Positions 36,818 to 49,569 of a DNA stretch of 64,000 bases are shown here, piece by piece; positions within the stretch are counted from its first letter, which is position 1, and every line of letters starts with the position of its first letter. The position numbers and the translations under genes are program-made. The DNA comes from Rhodamnia argentea (lineage: Eukaryota > Streptophyta > Magnoliopsida > Myrtales > Myrtaceae), in NCBI RefSeq assembly GCF_020921035.1, contig NC_063156.1, positions 1,302,001 through 1,366,000 of the forward strand, given 5' to 3'. Below the pieces are notes generated by a model. That model saw nothing but the letters and a program-made list of their open reading frames with translations, was not told the DNA's origin and made no database searches.

Positions 36818-36826
36818 CCTTAAGTT
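36818..36826. repeat. Right target-site duplication of the SINE
   Basis: CCTTAAGTT, identical to 36602-36610. Confidence 0.8.
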
Positions 36827-36971
36827 AATACATGCCGTTCATCTAAATTTCGTTTAAGTTGTGACAGGAGATTCTCATCTCGCATGAGCATCATTAAGAC
36901 AAGAACAAAAGAGAGAAAAGTAAAATCTAGCGATAGGGGATTGACCAATGAGGATCACTCATGTCACATTC

Positions 36972-37539
36972 TCATTTGTTCTCCACAACTTTTTGTTCTT
37001 CTTTCTTCTCCACTTGGGCCGCCTCCTTCTTCTCCTCCTTCTTGTCCTCTTTCTTCTCCTCCTTCTTCTCTTCCTTCTTCTCCTCCACCGCTGGTCCTAC
37101 CGATATGATGTCCACCTTCCCCACCCTCTTCAGCTTCTTCACCACCGCCACCATGTCCATCTGCCCTATCACCGTCAGCCTCTGGTCCGCCAAATCCGCC
37201 GCTATCGAGTCCACCCCTTCTCTCGCAAAGCATAATTGGAAACACCCATCAGCCGCATAAATCGTTAAAACGATGAAACTGTAATGTTATTAGCTACTCA
37301 TTTTACATGGTATTCGATGGATTAAGGGTATGAGTACCGATGATATCAGCGGCGGCTTCGATGGCCTTTTGCTTCGTCTTGTCGTCCGCCATGGCCAACA
37401 CCTTCAGTATCACCTTCTGCAGCAATTCGAAATTCAGAACAGCGGGAAAGATGAAGTTTTTTAAAAAACAGTTGAGTGCTATTCAACGTTTCAAGATGCA
37501 GTTCATAAGGAAATATGAAGTTGGAATGACCTGAGCCAT
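36972..37539 (-). CDS. Small HMA-domain protein (HIPP-like) lacking the CxxC metal site
   Basis: Three exons: 37539-37531 (three codons, Met-Ala-Gln), 37416-37338 and 37216-36972; 110 aa. An acceptor two bases upstream would insert a residue at the last junction. Residues 4-70 fit the ferredoxin-like HMA fold: KVILKVLAMADDKTKQKAIE, GVDSIAADLADQRLTVIGQM, then VVKKLKRVGKVDIISVGPA. The usual MxCxxC loop is replaced by AMADDKT, so classic Cu or Zn coordination is not expected. The tail (about 74-110) is a Lys/Glu repeat (EEKKEEKKEEKKEDKKEE). It lacks a CaaX end, so it is HIPP-like rather than a true isoprenylated HIPP. The family has been linked to metal handling and pathogen responses. Confidence 0.85.
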
Positions 37540-37606
37540 GGGGAATCAAGCTTAGGGAGAGGGAACTCCGAAGGTTGGGGGAGGTGAGGGACGAGGTGTG
37601 GGGAGA

Positions 37607-37612
37607 TTATAT
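37607..37612 (-). promoter_or_regulatory. Candidate TATA box of the HMA gene
   Basis: ATATAA (within CATATAATC) on the minus strand, about 68 bases before the start codon. Confidence 0.45.
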
Positions 37613-37619
37613 GGGAATT

Positions 37620-39229
37620 ACCCCAGCTTTCTCTTCGGGCTAGAGACGTGCGCAGCCTCCAACTTGAGGTCGGCCGGTCGGTCGGTCGATCTTCTAAAAA
37701 ACGTTAGAGGCAAGCAAGGAATATAAGGCAAAAAGTGAGCTAGTCACATCATTCCTTTTCCTTGCACATGAAATTGAAAAACTTAACTAGCAAAACTGAA
37801 TGGAGACATCGTTGAAGGAGTTTTTCTACGTGGCTACGTTAATTGAACTTGCAATTTACCGTGAGTAGTTCTAATATGGGTCTGACTTGTATCTGACAGA
37901 GTGTGGCTGAAAACTTTATAAAATAGTGCACAAGTCTCTCTTCCAACTTATTTGACTAGTGATATAAAGGACAATAGAGGAGAAACACTTGACCTCTCGA
38001 TCATTAGTATCTCGCATCCCTTTTCATCTATTATTGTGTCCTAAATTTTAGTTATGGAGATATTGGGGCGTCGTTTTCTCGGCTTACAATCATCCCTAGT
38101 TCAGGTGATTTATCAATTAAAAAGAGGTAGTAATAACCCGGAATCCTAAACTATAATGTGGGCGAAAATTGTCCAGAAATATATCTTGAACAAGGCCTCT
38201 TTCACTCTTTGAACCAGTGTGCTCTAATGTTCCGTGCGATTTTCGAGGAAGTATTCCGTGGTCATAACTAGTGACATCGACAATACGGACCATGGTGGGT
38301 TTCGATATGATTCCGAAACAATCGAAATAGAACTCTACGATTTGTGATGAGCATGAGCTACAACTTCCGGTAGCTTATGTATCTTATCATTTGACTCGTA
38401 AAATGTTAGTAAGGATGGACTAATTAATCTTCAGGGGTGCATGCAATTGTCCACCTTATGGCTCGAATCTTTTCTGTGGTTTTTGGTTGGGTCAGGGTAA
38501 AACCATAATCCACAATCGATGTATTGCTAGACAATGATTTTTCCTCTTCGATTGTTTTCCTTCTTGGTATTGTCAAGGAGCAAGCTGCGTACACTCGTCA
38601 TTTTCTTTCCTTTTTTTGTCGAGGAAGAAGGTAGAAAGGAGCTCTACCAAAAAAAAAGAAGGTAGAAAGGAGCAAAAGTCAAGATATAAGACTCTTTAAG
38701 GAAAAAAAGGTTCTTTATAGCGTTATTAAGTAAGTGGGTGACAGCCTTCGATTTAATTTTGGTTTACAAAGACAAATTGGAACTTATGATCGGGCAAACA
38801 ATGTAGAGCACCAAATTGATCTATGTGGGAAAAGAGTGCATCTTATTCTAGGGGTCCCAATACTGCAAAATTTCTGGAAATTAAGACAGAAAAACCTACA
38901 ATCCAATAAATGCAGAGTTGGAGACGATCTAATTCGTGTCAATAAGATTGAAAATCAAATGAGCTTCTTAGCCGGTAGTGTGCCGAAAGCACTTCACGAG
39001 GACATCTCAAATTTTTAGATCTCGTTTTCGTCGACGGATGTTTATGCACTAACCCTACCAATTCCATACAGCTGCCAGTGCATCTCAAATTAATCAAATG
39101 TTGCAGGGTCAAGATTAAATATGTTGGCATGATTTTGTGCTTTCTAGTTTCTAAATCTATCACACGTTACTATATATCCAAATCCCCACATTGGTGCCTA
39201 TGAGTTCTTGAAGAATCGGCAAAAGTGAT
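37620..39229. other. Intergenic, no gene seen
   Basis: An open frame at 38734-39018 (+) has no recognisable domain. No RNA gene seen. Confidence 0.5.
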
Positions 39230-39600
39230 GATTGTTTGTCGCTTTTTCTGTACTTGGTTTGAACCGGGTCACTGCATAAGCCTACTCATATGATCTATTA
39301 TTCTCCAGAAATTTCCCATGCCCTTGATTTGAGCCAAGTGCGGACCTAAGTAAAGTCCTTAAACTGTTTTGTCTGAATTCTGGGACGTAAAATTTGGGGG
39401 CATTTCTTAGGATGAAGAGAAGAAAAATATTTTCTCTATTTAGGAGGTGATGGTGGAGAAGGTAGACTTCACATCATCTTCAGATGGCTACTGTCGAGTA
39501 GGGTCGTATAGTAGCGTCCCGCAATTGAAGTGAATCATTGGAGTTTCGACTCCTACATTTTTGACCAATACTTCGCACAGTATCTGTAGCATCCTGGAGA
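39230..39600. repeat. Dispersed repeat of about 355 bases, copy 1
   Basis: It carries 'ggtcactgcataagcc', 'gatctattattctccagaaa', 'cccttgatttgagccaagtg', 'gtaaagtccttaaact' and 'agagtagggt/gagtagggtcgtata', all found again at 51190-51560. It flanks the Athila element on the left side. Confidence 0.7.
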
Positions 39601-41290
39601 ACCAGCTCATTGAAATAGAGTTATCTTGCCAATAGGTACTCAATTATTGTCAGATTTCGGCATAATTTGACCTAGAAAAGTCTGAGGAATCTTTGGCGAT
39701 AAGTAGCATTGTGCAAAAATTCAGGGATTCATGTAGAGGTCAGGAGTTCTCCACCGGATGTGAAAATCATTTTGGATTTATCGCGGAACGTACCCGGAGT
39801 AAATGGTACAGGACATAGGCAATCCGGAGACTGTGAGATGTCACGCATAATGGCACGACCAAACGGTGGTAAACTTAAGTCTAGAAATTTATCTAAATGC
39901 GAGCCGCAACATCAATTCTCGGTATGGTTAATAAGCTGTGGATGACTAGTGGGAATATGGAAGCGAGAAATCTTTTGAGACCATAGGAATCGGTTCGCCA
40001 CTAAAGGAACGTGATGCGACAAACCTTCGACTAGAAATTAGCGGCAATAAAAAAAAAATGGCAACGAGTGTTCGCCAACTCAAAATGGGAAGAGAAGGGG
40101 CAGCCCAACGGTGGTATTGACAATTGGTGACACCTGCCATTTAACAAAGAATGTAAACTTTTCAAAGACTCATAAGGATCTTACGAATAGAGGGTCACGA
40201 TTTCACTTAAGGGGTGAAATCTGCTGAGTTGAAAACAGTGCAAGAAATGTGAGAATGTGAGGGAAGAATGTACAAGTGGCCGCCAGGAGTGAAAAGAAAG
40301 TGGAGGTGTCGCTGCATAGGGATTAAAGTGGACAAATGGCATAATCACTTTGCAATACTCCTAAGACATAATGATGAGAAATATTGGTTCACTTGGGTTT
40401 TAATAGACTCGGCTGCCCTTGTTCAAGAGGTAGCTTGCCGCTTTCAAATTTGGATCTTTAAGTTGTAAGATGAAGTCTTCAGGAAAATATATATACACAC
40501 ACACACATGTAGATGGCTAGACGTGTGTATATACATATATTATGTGCCTAGGTTTATAAAGGAGAACAATGTGACATGGAATTAATTAAATTGGAAGCGG
40601 CAAGCCAAGGGAAATTGGGGACGGCCATGAGTACGCAATGTGGAATAAGGTGCCGAGTGTGAGTGAATGGTGCATGTGTGTGAGATGCCATTTGGCAAAG
40701 TTGTTTCCAAATCCCTAAGAAAAATCATGATCGGAATGTGGGGAAAGAAAACCCCATCATCCTCACCAAGTGTCGCCGAACGAGATTGTACGCACAAGTG
40801 GAAATGTTGTGCGGGTGTCATGTGCTCAGCAATATTAAGAGGGAGTATGAGGACAACTGGCTAAAAAAAGAGAGCTAGGGGCGAACTGTGGGCAAATGGC
40901 TCATTTTCTCCATGCTAAGTGACAAATGTAAGGGCAAGTGGCATTACTCTCCTCTCTCCAAGCCCTATATCATGCAAACAGTCCAAAGACTACTCATTTT
41001 GCTCATTCACGTTCACTAAGAAGGGAGGGCTGGTGGCCCTACACGTAAGGTAGAAGAGAAGAGGTGGTAGCAATGAATGAAATCAAAATGAGCACGGATG
41101 CCACTTGGTAGCAATGAATAGCTTTTGGGTTATCTATCAGACCCCGATTGTCTTGAAATCCCTTCTTGTATTTAGATCGGGGATGTTTTGCTTAGGTTCT
41201 ATTGCTTGTCTGCCATCGAGATTTGCTTGACTGAATGAGTGAATGGACGATTTAGTCGTTAGGCTAGAAGTTTTACCTGCTGAACTGTTG
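39601..41290. other. Old LTR-like or non-coding sequence left of the Athila element
   Basis: No gene seen. Together with 50872-51190 it may be an older Gypsy LTR split by the Athila insertion: a TATA-like 'ccctatatcatgc' near 40966 and a transcript-leader-like stretch on the left, and the 'cttccgctgcataagaac', 'gtgacatcttgacatgtcac' tail on the right. This is inference. Confidence 0.35.
40487..40508. repeat. Compound (AT)n(AC)n microsatellite
   Basis: About four AT units followed by about seven AC units. Confidence 0.8.
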
Positions 41291-41295
41291 TTAAC
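41291..41295. repeat. Left target-site duplication of the Athila-type element
   Basis: TTAAC directly precedes the left LTR and is repeated at 50867-50871. Confidence 0.85.
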
Positions 41296-42589
41296 TGTTC
41301 TCTTGATTAGCAACGCAAGTGCACGTATCGAACAAGTAATAAAGTGATGAATAAAAGTATCATTCCCACAGAGATTGTAGACAAATCAATCAAATTACTT
41401 ACTAAAGGTGAACAATTCTCAAATTTATCTAACCAATTAAAAATTTAACGAAGGAATCAAAATTCTAAAGAAAAATAAATTAACCGAGGCAAAATGCACA
41501 AACTAAACGTAGAAATTTCGAATATAAAGGAGCAAAGAACAACGTATTTCTATTAAGGATAAAAAAAACGTTAGAGCATCCGATTTCACTTAACCAATCA
41601 AGATTAATTAACCAATCTCGTCATGCAACCAAATTGAATTCATAGTGTGATGGTAGAACTTCTTAATTTAAATCACTATCCTTGGTCCGGTATAGCGACC
41701 CTACTTGGATTTAGCAACCCACACTTGTTCCATGTGAATTTAAGTAAATCCAAACGCAGTAAGATCTATGAACGTTCCCGGATTCAATAAACCACCCTCG
41801 ATTTACATACTACCGAAACCACACAAAAACTTAAGATATCTCTATCTATAATGAATTCATGGCTATATATCATAAAGTACTCGCATGGAATCTCCTTTCG
41901 GTCTCAAACATGCAACAAAAATCATTCAAGTGGTGATCAAACACTTAAAAGCATTAAGAACATGATATATAACTCCCACATATGAATTCTAAAATTGCAT
42001 AAACGAGTCTAGAAAATTAATCAATCATAGTTAATCTACATCGTAGCTCTAACAAGAAGTAGTCTAGAACATAATGAAGCTTAAATTAAAAACGATGAAT
42101 AAACTAAACATGATGAAAAACTAGAACAAGTTCACCAAGAATAATCAAGGATTGACTTTGAATTCGCCTTCTTCTTCTTCACTTGGCATCCGGCATTGAA
42201 AGGAAGAATAGAAGCAAAACCCTAAACGTCGTATGATGTGTACGTCTCCTCTACCTCTCTTCTTCAAAAATATCACGTTCTTTTTTCTGCATATGGCCAT
42301 CTTCTTGTTTTGAAAAAAAGAAATCTTGATCACACCAGAATAGGATTCCAATCAAAGATTCTTCCCAAAAATAGACTTCTCTCAATAATAAAATTCCTAA
42401 TTTAGCTTGGATTTTGAATTTCTCCCCAAGAAAAGCTTGATTCTCCTTGATTTCAAATTTGCATGGCTGAAGATTAGATTACCTACAAAATCAATTAAAA
42501 ATAAATAAAGTAGACATCAAATTCAATTGAAACTAAGCAAATATTAAGTCTAAAATAATAAATAAACTCTATATAAAATAGAGTTATCA
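41296..42589 (-). repeat. 3' LTR of the Athila-type element
   Basis: Begins TGTTCTCTTGATTAGC and ends GAGTTATCA on the plus strand. Nearly identical to 49570-50866. Confidence 0.95.
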
Positions 42590-42606
42590 AATACCCCCAA
42601 ACTTAA
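42590..42606 (-). other. Polypurine tract of the Athila-type element
   Basis: The minus strand reads AAGTTTGGGGGTATT immediately before the 3' LTR; it is the plus-strand DNA primer of the element. Confidence 0.75.
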
Positions 42607-44077
42607 CATTTTGCTAGTCCTCGAGCAAAAGCACAACTAAAAACGCAAATTTTTTATCAACATATTTGCTCAAATTCTCAATGAAAAATATCAGAATCAA
42701 TGCACAAGTTCAGTCTAAATCTAAACATGCAATCCGTGTGTGTGTGAAGTCCTCAACTTCTCAACTCATATGCAACCTAGATAAATCCACGTTGATATGC
42801 GAAACTCCAAACTCAAAATCCACTTAACCAAATCTCATAAGTTTGTCAATCATTCCTCTCTCCACTAATGTAGACCACAAACTCAACCAAGAATCAATAG
42901 GTCTTAATAAGCTTATAACGTGGCTTGGCTAAGGGTTTGACAAAGATATGTTTAAGCTCAACTTACCCTACAGACACATCAATTCCATAACTCAATTGAT
43001 TCTTTGGATTTGACAACAGTCAACACCTTCTCTTTTTCTCCTTTTTTTTTTCAACTTCTTTTTTTTTTTCATTGCTTCTCGTTCCATGCTTTACAGCGAA
43101 GTTTCTCCCCGAGTCCCTCCTTATATAGTGTAATTCCAACCCATTGAGTATCCAAAAGGCTCACTCAAGTTGAAAGTTGGATATAGGGATCCGTATAAGC
43201 AGTACTAAAGAAGCAATATACACATTTTTTTTTTTGCACATTTCTCTTTTCTTTTTCTTCTTTCAATTTTTTTTTTCAGATACGTCAAGAATCCAAAGTT
43301 TATGATATCTTGAAGAATTAAATGTGTCCATAGGGTATAGGGAAAACTGATGTCAATAAGCTCGGGCTACATTATAAGGGTATCCAAAGAAATTAGGCAA
43401 TATCGGGCTCAATGGGGGTGACTAAGGATAAATAAGCAAGGTTGGCTTGAAAGGCTCAAACGATCCAACGAATGCCTAAATCATTTTCTTAATTAAGTTT
43501 AGCCTAGAATTTCGCCTCAAGAGAAAATCAGACAAAGTATAAGATTTGGGTGAGTTCTAAGAGAATCACATACTTTACATAAATCTTCTCTAGGTACACA
43601 TGACTAAAAAAAAACTAGGACTAGTGCTCAAAATATGGACTACATGTTCAAGATCAAGACTAACTCACACATCACTCCCATTTTGAATTTTTTTTTTTCG
43701 AAAATCGCATCCAAATTAAACAAAGATTTCACGAAAGATTTTCACCCAAAAAAAAAAATTATCTCCCACCCCCATACTTAAATGCAGCAGTGTCCTCAAT
43801 GCTGAAAAGAAAAGGAAAAATAATAAGGACAGAGAAACTCCCCTGGAATATGATGAATGCATGCCATAGGGGTAGTTGGGGTAGAAAGATTGGAGAAAAC
43901 TTGGAGAAAAGTCCCTACAAAAATAAATCAAGTAATTAGGGCAAACTATTATGAGGAGGATTCGATTTTTTTTTTTCAATAGAACAAAATAAAATTAAAT
44001 GCGAAAATTTAAAATGCTTGGGTTGCCTCCCAAGAAGCGCTTGCTTTATAGTTTGCAGCCAAACTCTTCCAACTCTT
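42607..44077 (-). other. Non-coding 3' region of the Athila-type element
   Basis: Between the pol stop and the 3' LTR. It holds T-rich tracts (43038-43075, 43225-43280) but no env-like reading frame. Confidence 0.7.
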
Positions 44078-47000
44078 CTAAGCAGGTGAAAGCAATGTAA
44101 CGGTGGCAGCCTGTGAGTCGAAACCACCTCCAAAGTAGGGCTTGAGACGTTGGCCATTCACTTTAAAGGTTCCCTCCTTGTCATTAGCAACTTCAACTGT
44201 TCCATAAGGGAAAACCTTAGTGACCGTGAAAGGTCCGGACCATCTTGACTTCAACTTACCTGGAAATAGACGAAGTCGTGAGTTATATAATAAAACTCTT
44301 TGACCTATATGAAACTCCCTTCTTAAAATTTGTCTATCATGCCATCTCTTCGTCCTCTCTTTATAGATCTTGGCATTCTCATATGCCTCATTACGGAGCT
44401 CATCCAACTCATTCAATTGCAACAATCTCTTCTCACCAGCTGCTTGCATATCAAAGTTGAGAAAACGTAATGCCCAATATGCTTTATGCTCTAACTCAAC
44501 AGGCAAATGACATGCTTTTCCATAAACAAGTCGAAAAGGTGACATACCAATAGGAGTTTTGTAAGCAGTTCTATAAGCCCATAATGCATCATCAAGTTTA
44601 ATTGCCCAATCCTTCCTATTATGATTCACCGACTTTTCCAATATTCTTTTTATCTCCCTATTAGAAATTTCAGCTTGACCACTAGTTTGAGGGTGATAAG
44701 CAGTAGCTACTTTATGTGTCACACCATATTTGTCCAAAAGTGATTCAACTTGTTTATTCAGAAAATGTGTGCCTTGATCACTTATAATCGCTCTAGGCAT
44801 GCCAAACCTGGTAAAGATATTCTTTTTCAAAAATTTAATCACCACTTTAGCATCATTGCAAGGCAAAGCTACGGCCTCAACCCATTTAGAAACATATTCC
44901 ACAGCAACCAAGATGTAAGTATTACCATATGAAGGTGGAAAGGGTCCCATGAAGTCCATACCCCAAACATCAAACAATTCACAGATTAAGATATTGTTTA
45001 AAGGCATTTCATGTCTCCTAGATATATTACTAGTTCTTTGACACCTATCACATGCAGCAACATAAGAATATGCATCTCTAAAGAGTGTAGGCCAATAAAA
45101 ACCAGATTGTAAAACCTTAGCTGCAGTCTTTGAGGCACCAAAGTGTCCTCCCGCCTGTCCATCATGACAATGAAAGAGAATGTCGGATACTTCTTCATTA
45201 GGAATACATCGCCTAATAACTTGATCAGCACATACCTTAAATAGAAAAGGATCCTCCCAAAGATAGTTTTTAACATCAGAAAAGAACTTCTTTCTTTGTT
45301 GATAAGTCAATTCAGGAGGAATAACATTACTCACCAAGAAATTAACATAATCAGCATACCGGGGAGTTTCGATTTTGATAGAAAAGAGTGCCTCATCAGG
45401 AAATTCATCTAGGATTGGTCTTTCTTCCATAGGAGCATTTGGCAATCTAGAGAGATGGTCAGCTACTAAATTTTTTGTTCCTTTCTTGTCTTTGATTTCC
45501 AAGTCGAACTCTTGCAGCAGTAAGATCCACCTAATCAACCTAGGTTTTGAATCTTTCTTTTCAAGCAAATACTTAAGAGCAGAGTGGTCGGTGTAAACAA
45601 TGACTTTGGAACCAATTAAATAAGAGCGGAACTTATCAAAAGCAAACACTATCGCTAAAAGCTCCTTTTCGGTTGTGGCATAATTCAATTGAGCTCCGGA
45701 CAAGGCGCGGCTTGCATAGTATATGGTTCGAAAAATTCCATCCTTTCTTTGTCCAAGTACAGCTCCACAAGCCGAGTCACTAGCATCACACATTAACTCG
45801 AAAGGAAAATCCCAATTAGGCGCAGTCATGATAGGAGCCGAAACTAACTTCTCCTTCAATGCATTGAATGCCTGCAAACAATCATTAGAGAAGTCAAATT
45901 TAGCATCTTTTTCTAACAATTTACAAAGGGGTCTAGCAATCTTAGAAAAATCTTTAATGAAACGCCTATAAAATCCTGCATGTCCCAAAAATCCTCGAAC
46001 AAGCTTCACGGAGGTAGGAGGCGGTAATTTTGAAATAACTTCAATCTTAGCTCGGTCCACCTCAATTCCACTCATAGAGATCTTATGACCTAGCACAATT
46101 CCTTCCTGCACCATAAAGTGACACTTCTCCCAATTCAAGACAAGATTAGTCTCCTCACACCTTTGTAACACTAAAGCCAAATTATTCAAGCATGAATCAA
46201 AAGATGAACCAAAAACAGAAAAATCATCCATAAATATCTCAATATATTTTTCCATCATGTCAGAAAAAATAGCCATCATGCATCTTTGAAAAGTAGCGGG
46301 TGCATTACAAAGACCAAAAGGCATCCTCCTATATGCAAAAGTACCTTAGGGACAAGTAAAAGTGGTTTTTTCTTGATCTTCGGGGGCAATAGAGATTTGA
46401 TTATAACCAGAATATCCATCTAAAAAACAGTAAAACTCATGCCCTGCGAGTCTCTCCAACATTTGATCAATAAAAGGCAAAGGAAAGTGATCTTTACAGG
46501 TGGCATCATTCAATTTTCTATAATCCATGCAAACACGCCATCCAAGAACTGTTCTAGTAGGAATCAATTCATTATTATCATTGGGTTGAACAGTCATACC
46601 TCCTTTTTTTGGAACAACTTGCACAGGACTTACCCAAGCACCGTTAGAAATAGGATAAATGATCCCTGTATCAAGCGACTTAATTACCTCGGCCTTTACC
46701 ACCTCTTGCATTTTTGGATTGAGCCTCCTTTGGGGTTGGATGACTGATTTGAATTGGTCCTCCATCAATATTTTATGCATGCATATCGAGGGGCTTATTC
46801 CTTTAATATCTGCAATGGTCCACCCTATTGCTCTTTTATGGTCTCTTAAAACTCGGAGTAGCTTCTCCTCCATCACACCTGTCAAAGAAGAAGAAATAAT
46901 TACTGGAAGAGAAGAAACACCATTAAGAAAAGCATATTTAAGATGAGATGGTAAAGGTTTGAGTTCTAGAATTGGTGGTTCTTCAATAGAGGGTATCCTT

Positions 47001-49270
47001 TTCTTCAAGTTCGACCCTAATTCTTCGAATTTCGGTGGTCTAAATCTCAAAAGAGGTGGATTTGCTTCCAAAAATTTTGTGTACTGCTCCACTTCTTCAA
47101 CTTCGGCTTCTCCCTTGCTTGGCCGAACCAAGCACGCCTCTAATGGGTCTTCAATTGTAGCTTTACTAAAAGCCGATTCCACAAGCTTATCAACTGCATC
47201 AACTCTCAAACAATCATTCGGTTCAGCAACATATTTCATGGCTTTGAACACATCGAAGGTGACTTGGTCATCTTGAACTCTAAGAATTAATTTTCCTCGT
47301 TGCACATCAATTAGAGCTCTCCCTGTTGCTAGAAAAGGTCGGCCTAGGATGATCGGAACCTCGAAATCCTCCTCCATCTCCAAGACAATGAAATTTGCAG
47401 GGAAAATAAACTTGTCAACCTTAACTAGAACATCCTCCACTATTCCTCTTGGGTATTTGATCGATCGATCGGCTAATTGAAGAGATACAGTGGTAGCTTT
47501 TACTTCTCCCAAACCTAATTTCCTGAAAACAGAGTGAGGCATTAGATTAATACTTGCACCTAAATCACACAATGCCTTATCAAAATAAGAATTACCAATA
47601 GTACAAGGAATAGTAAAACTCCCTGGATCTTTCAACTTTGGTGGTAACTTATTCTGCAAAATAGCTGAACACTCCTCATTAAGCTTCACAGTTTCATAAT
47701 CTTCCAATTTTCGTTTGTTTGCTAAAATCTCCTTCAAAAATTTAGCATAACTAGGCATCCGGGCTAAGGCATCCGCAAAAGGAATATTAATGTGCAATTT
47801 CTTAAAAACATCAAGGAATTTAGAGAACTGCTTATCTATTTTGTGTTGCTGAAGTCTTTCCGGGTATGGAATTGGCGGCACATATAGCTTTGGATTATCC
47901 GGAAATAACTTGCTTCGAGGTGGATCGGCTTTGCGGGGCTTGATTTCGGGTGCTTCGGCTTCGGGTGGTGTGGTTTCTTTCTTTTTTTCTGTTGCTTCAT
48001 TAGACAAGTTTATGCTAACTTCTTTCCCACTCCTCAAGATGATTGCTTTTGCATTCTCAATTGGATTCTTCTCGGTGTTGCTCGGAAGGGCACCATACGG
48101 TCTTTCGGACAAATGATTCGCTAACCGGCCAACTTGCTTCTCCAGATTTCGAATAGATGCCTCTTGATTTTGGAACCTCACATCAGCACTTTTAATGAAG
48201 TCTTGAGTTGTTTGAGCTAGTTTAGTAACCATCTCCTCAAGATGGCCGTGCTGTTTCTCCTCAAGAGGCCTAAATGATGGTGGCGTTGGTCTCAGCCCTT
48301 GCTGATTTTGGTTGCTCCATGAGAAATTTGGGTGATTTCGCCATCCAGGATTGTAAGTGTTTGAATAAGGGTTGTTTCGTAGAGGCCTGCTGAAATTTCC
48401 AACAAAGTTAGTATTTTCAGGAGGATGTGCAAAAGGATTACCTACTTGACATTCGCTGCTAGCATGGCTTCCATTACAAAATTCACAAGTTGAGCCTTGA
48501 ATCTTCAAAACTGAGTCAATCTTTTTGTTTAAAGCAGCAAAGTGTGCGGCAATGGCATTCTTGTCACCGACTTCATAAATTCCACTTGGCTTTCTAGTAG
48601 ATAGCCGCTCGGTTGGCCATTGGTAGCTATTAGATGCCATCTCTTCTAAAAGATCAAAGGCTTCCTTAGGTGATTTGTTGTTCAACGTCCCTCCAGCTGC
48701 AGCATCAATGGTAGACCTCAAATTCGGCATCACTCCATTATAAAATGTATGCACTTGCATCCAAACTGGTAGACCATGATGCGGACAACGCCTTAGTAAT
48801 TCTTTAAACCTCTCCCATGCTTCATACAGAGATTCACCATCCATATGCACAAAAGTAGAAATATCGTTACGCATCTTGGCAGATTTAGCGGGAGGAAAGT
48901 ACTTACTAAGAAATTTTTGAGCTAAGTCGTCCCAAGTCGTGATAGATCCTGCAGGAAGGGAAGTTAACCATGACTTAGCTTTATCACGCAATGAAAAAGG
49001 GAACAATCTTAACCTAATGGCATCATTAGTAACACCATTATATTTTATGGTGTCACAAATTTCAAGAAAAGCATCTAAATGGATATTGGGATCATCATTC
49101 GGTAATCCACCGAATTGGACAGCGTTTTGAAGCATCTGAATTAGGGAAGGCTTAATTTCAAAATTGTTCGCTTGTATGGTTGGCCTCCTAATGCTTGATG
49201 TTGACCCTTGGACCGTAGGTGAGGCATAATCCTTTAAAGTCCTCCTTTGCTCTCCGGTTTCGTCAGCCAT
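44078..49270 (-). pseudogene. Athila-type gag-pol polyprotein gene with one internal stop
   Basis: A probable start is ATG 49270 (MADETGEQRR); the frame is open further upstream to 49468. Order of domains: gag (about 49150-48650), with a CX2CX3HX4C knuckle (CEFCNGSHASSEC, about 48490-48450); aspartic protease with the DLGA motif (about 47570); reverse transcriptase from about 46750, with MDD (FMDDFSVFG) near 46230; RNase H ([14 protein letters not shown] near 45590); integrase with an H-H-C-C zinc finger near 45150-45030 and the D-D-E core ([20 protein letters not shown]). The reading frame is single throughout, except that TAA at 46346-46348 stops it just after FTCP in RT, ahead of the conserved [17 protein letters not shown]. 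The break leaves this copy unable to make its own full polyprotein. Confidence 0.93.
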
Positions 49271-49545
49271 GGCCTTATTGTTTTGCTCTCGTCTTCGCCT
49301 TAGGAAAGTGCGCTCAATTTCAGGATCAAGCTTCTCAAGTTCTCCCTTTTGGCTTCGAGTGATGGGGGTTTGCAGTCGAAGCTGAACCCTTGTCCTCTCT
49401 ATTTCTTTTCTACTTATTGTTTTCTGCAAAATTGAATAAGAAAAAGAAAAGAAGAAAAAAAATATCAAATAGAATAGAATAAAATAAAGCTAGATTAAAC
49501 CAAGAATTGCTCGGTACTAATAGTAATTGTCAATTATCAAAACAA

Positions 49546-49563
49546 TCCCCGGCAACGGCGCCA
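49546..49563 (-). other. Primer-binding site (tRNA-Asp) of the Athila-type element
   Basis: The minus strand reads TGGCGCCGTTGCCGGGGA, complementary to the plant tRNA-Asp 3' end, six bases inside the 5' LTR. Confidence 0.9.
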
Positions 49564-49569
49564 AAAACT

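Noticed and set aside
38734-39018. 94-codon open frame (+)
   Set aside because: Unrecognised, isolated, with no supporting signals; it extends close to the dispersed repeat.
44245-48116. Open frames on the plus strand opposite gag-pol
   Set aside because: Antisense shadows of the retrotransposon polyprotein.
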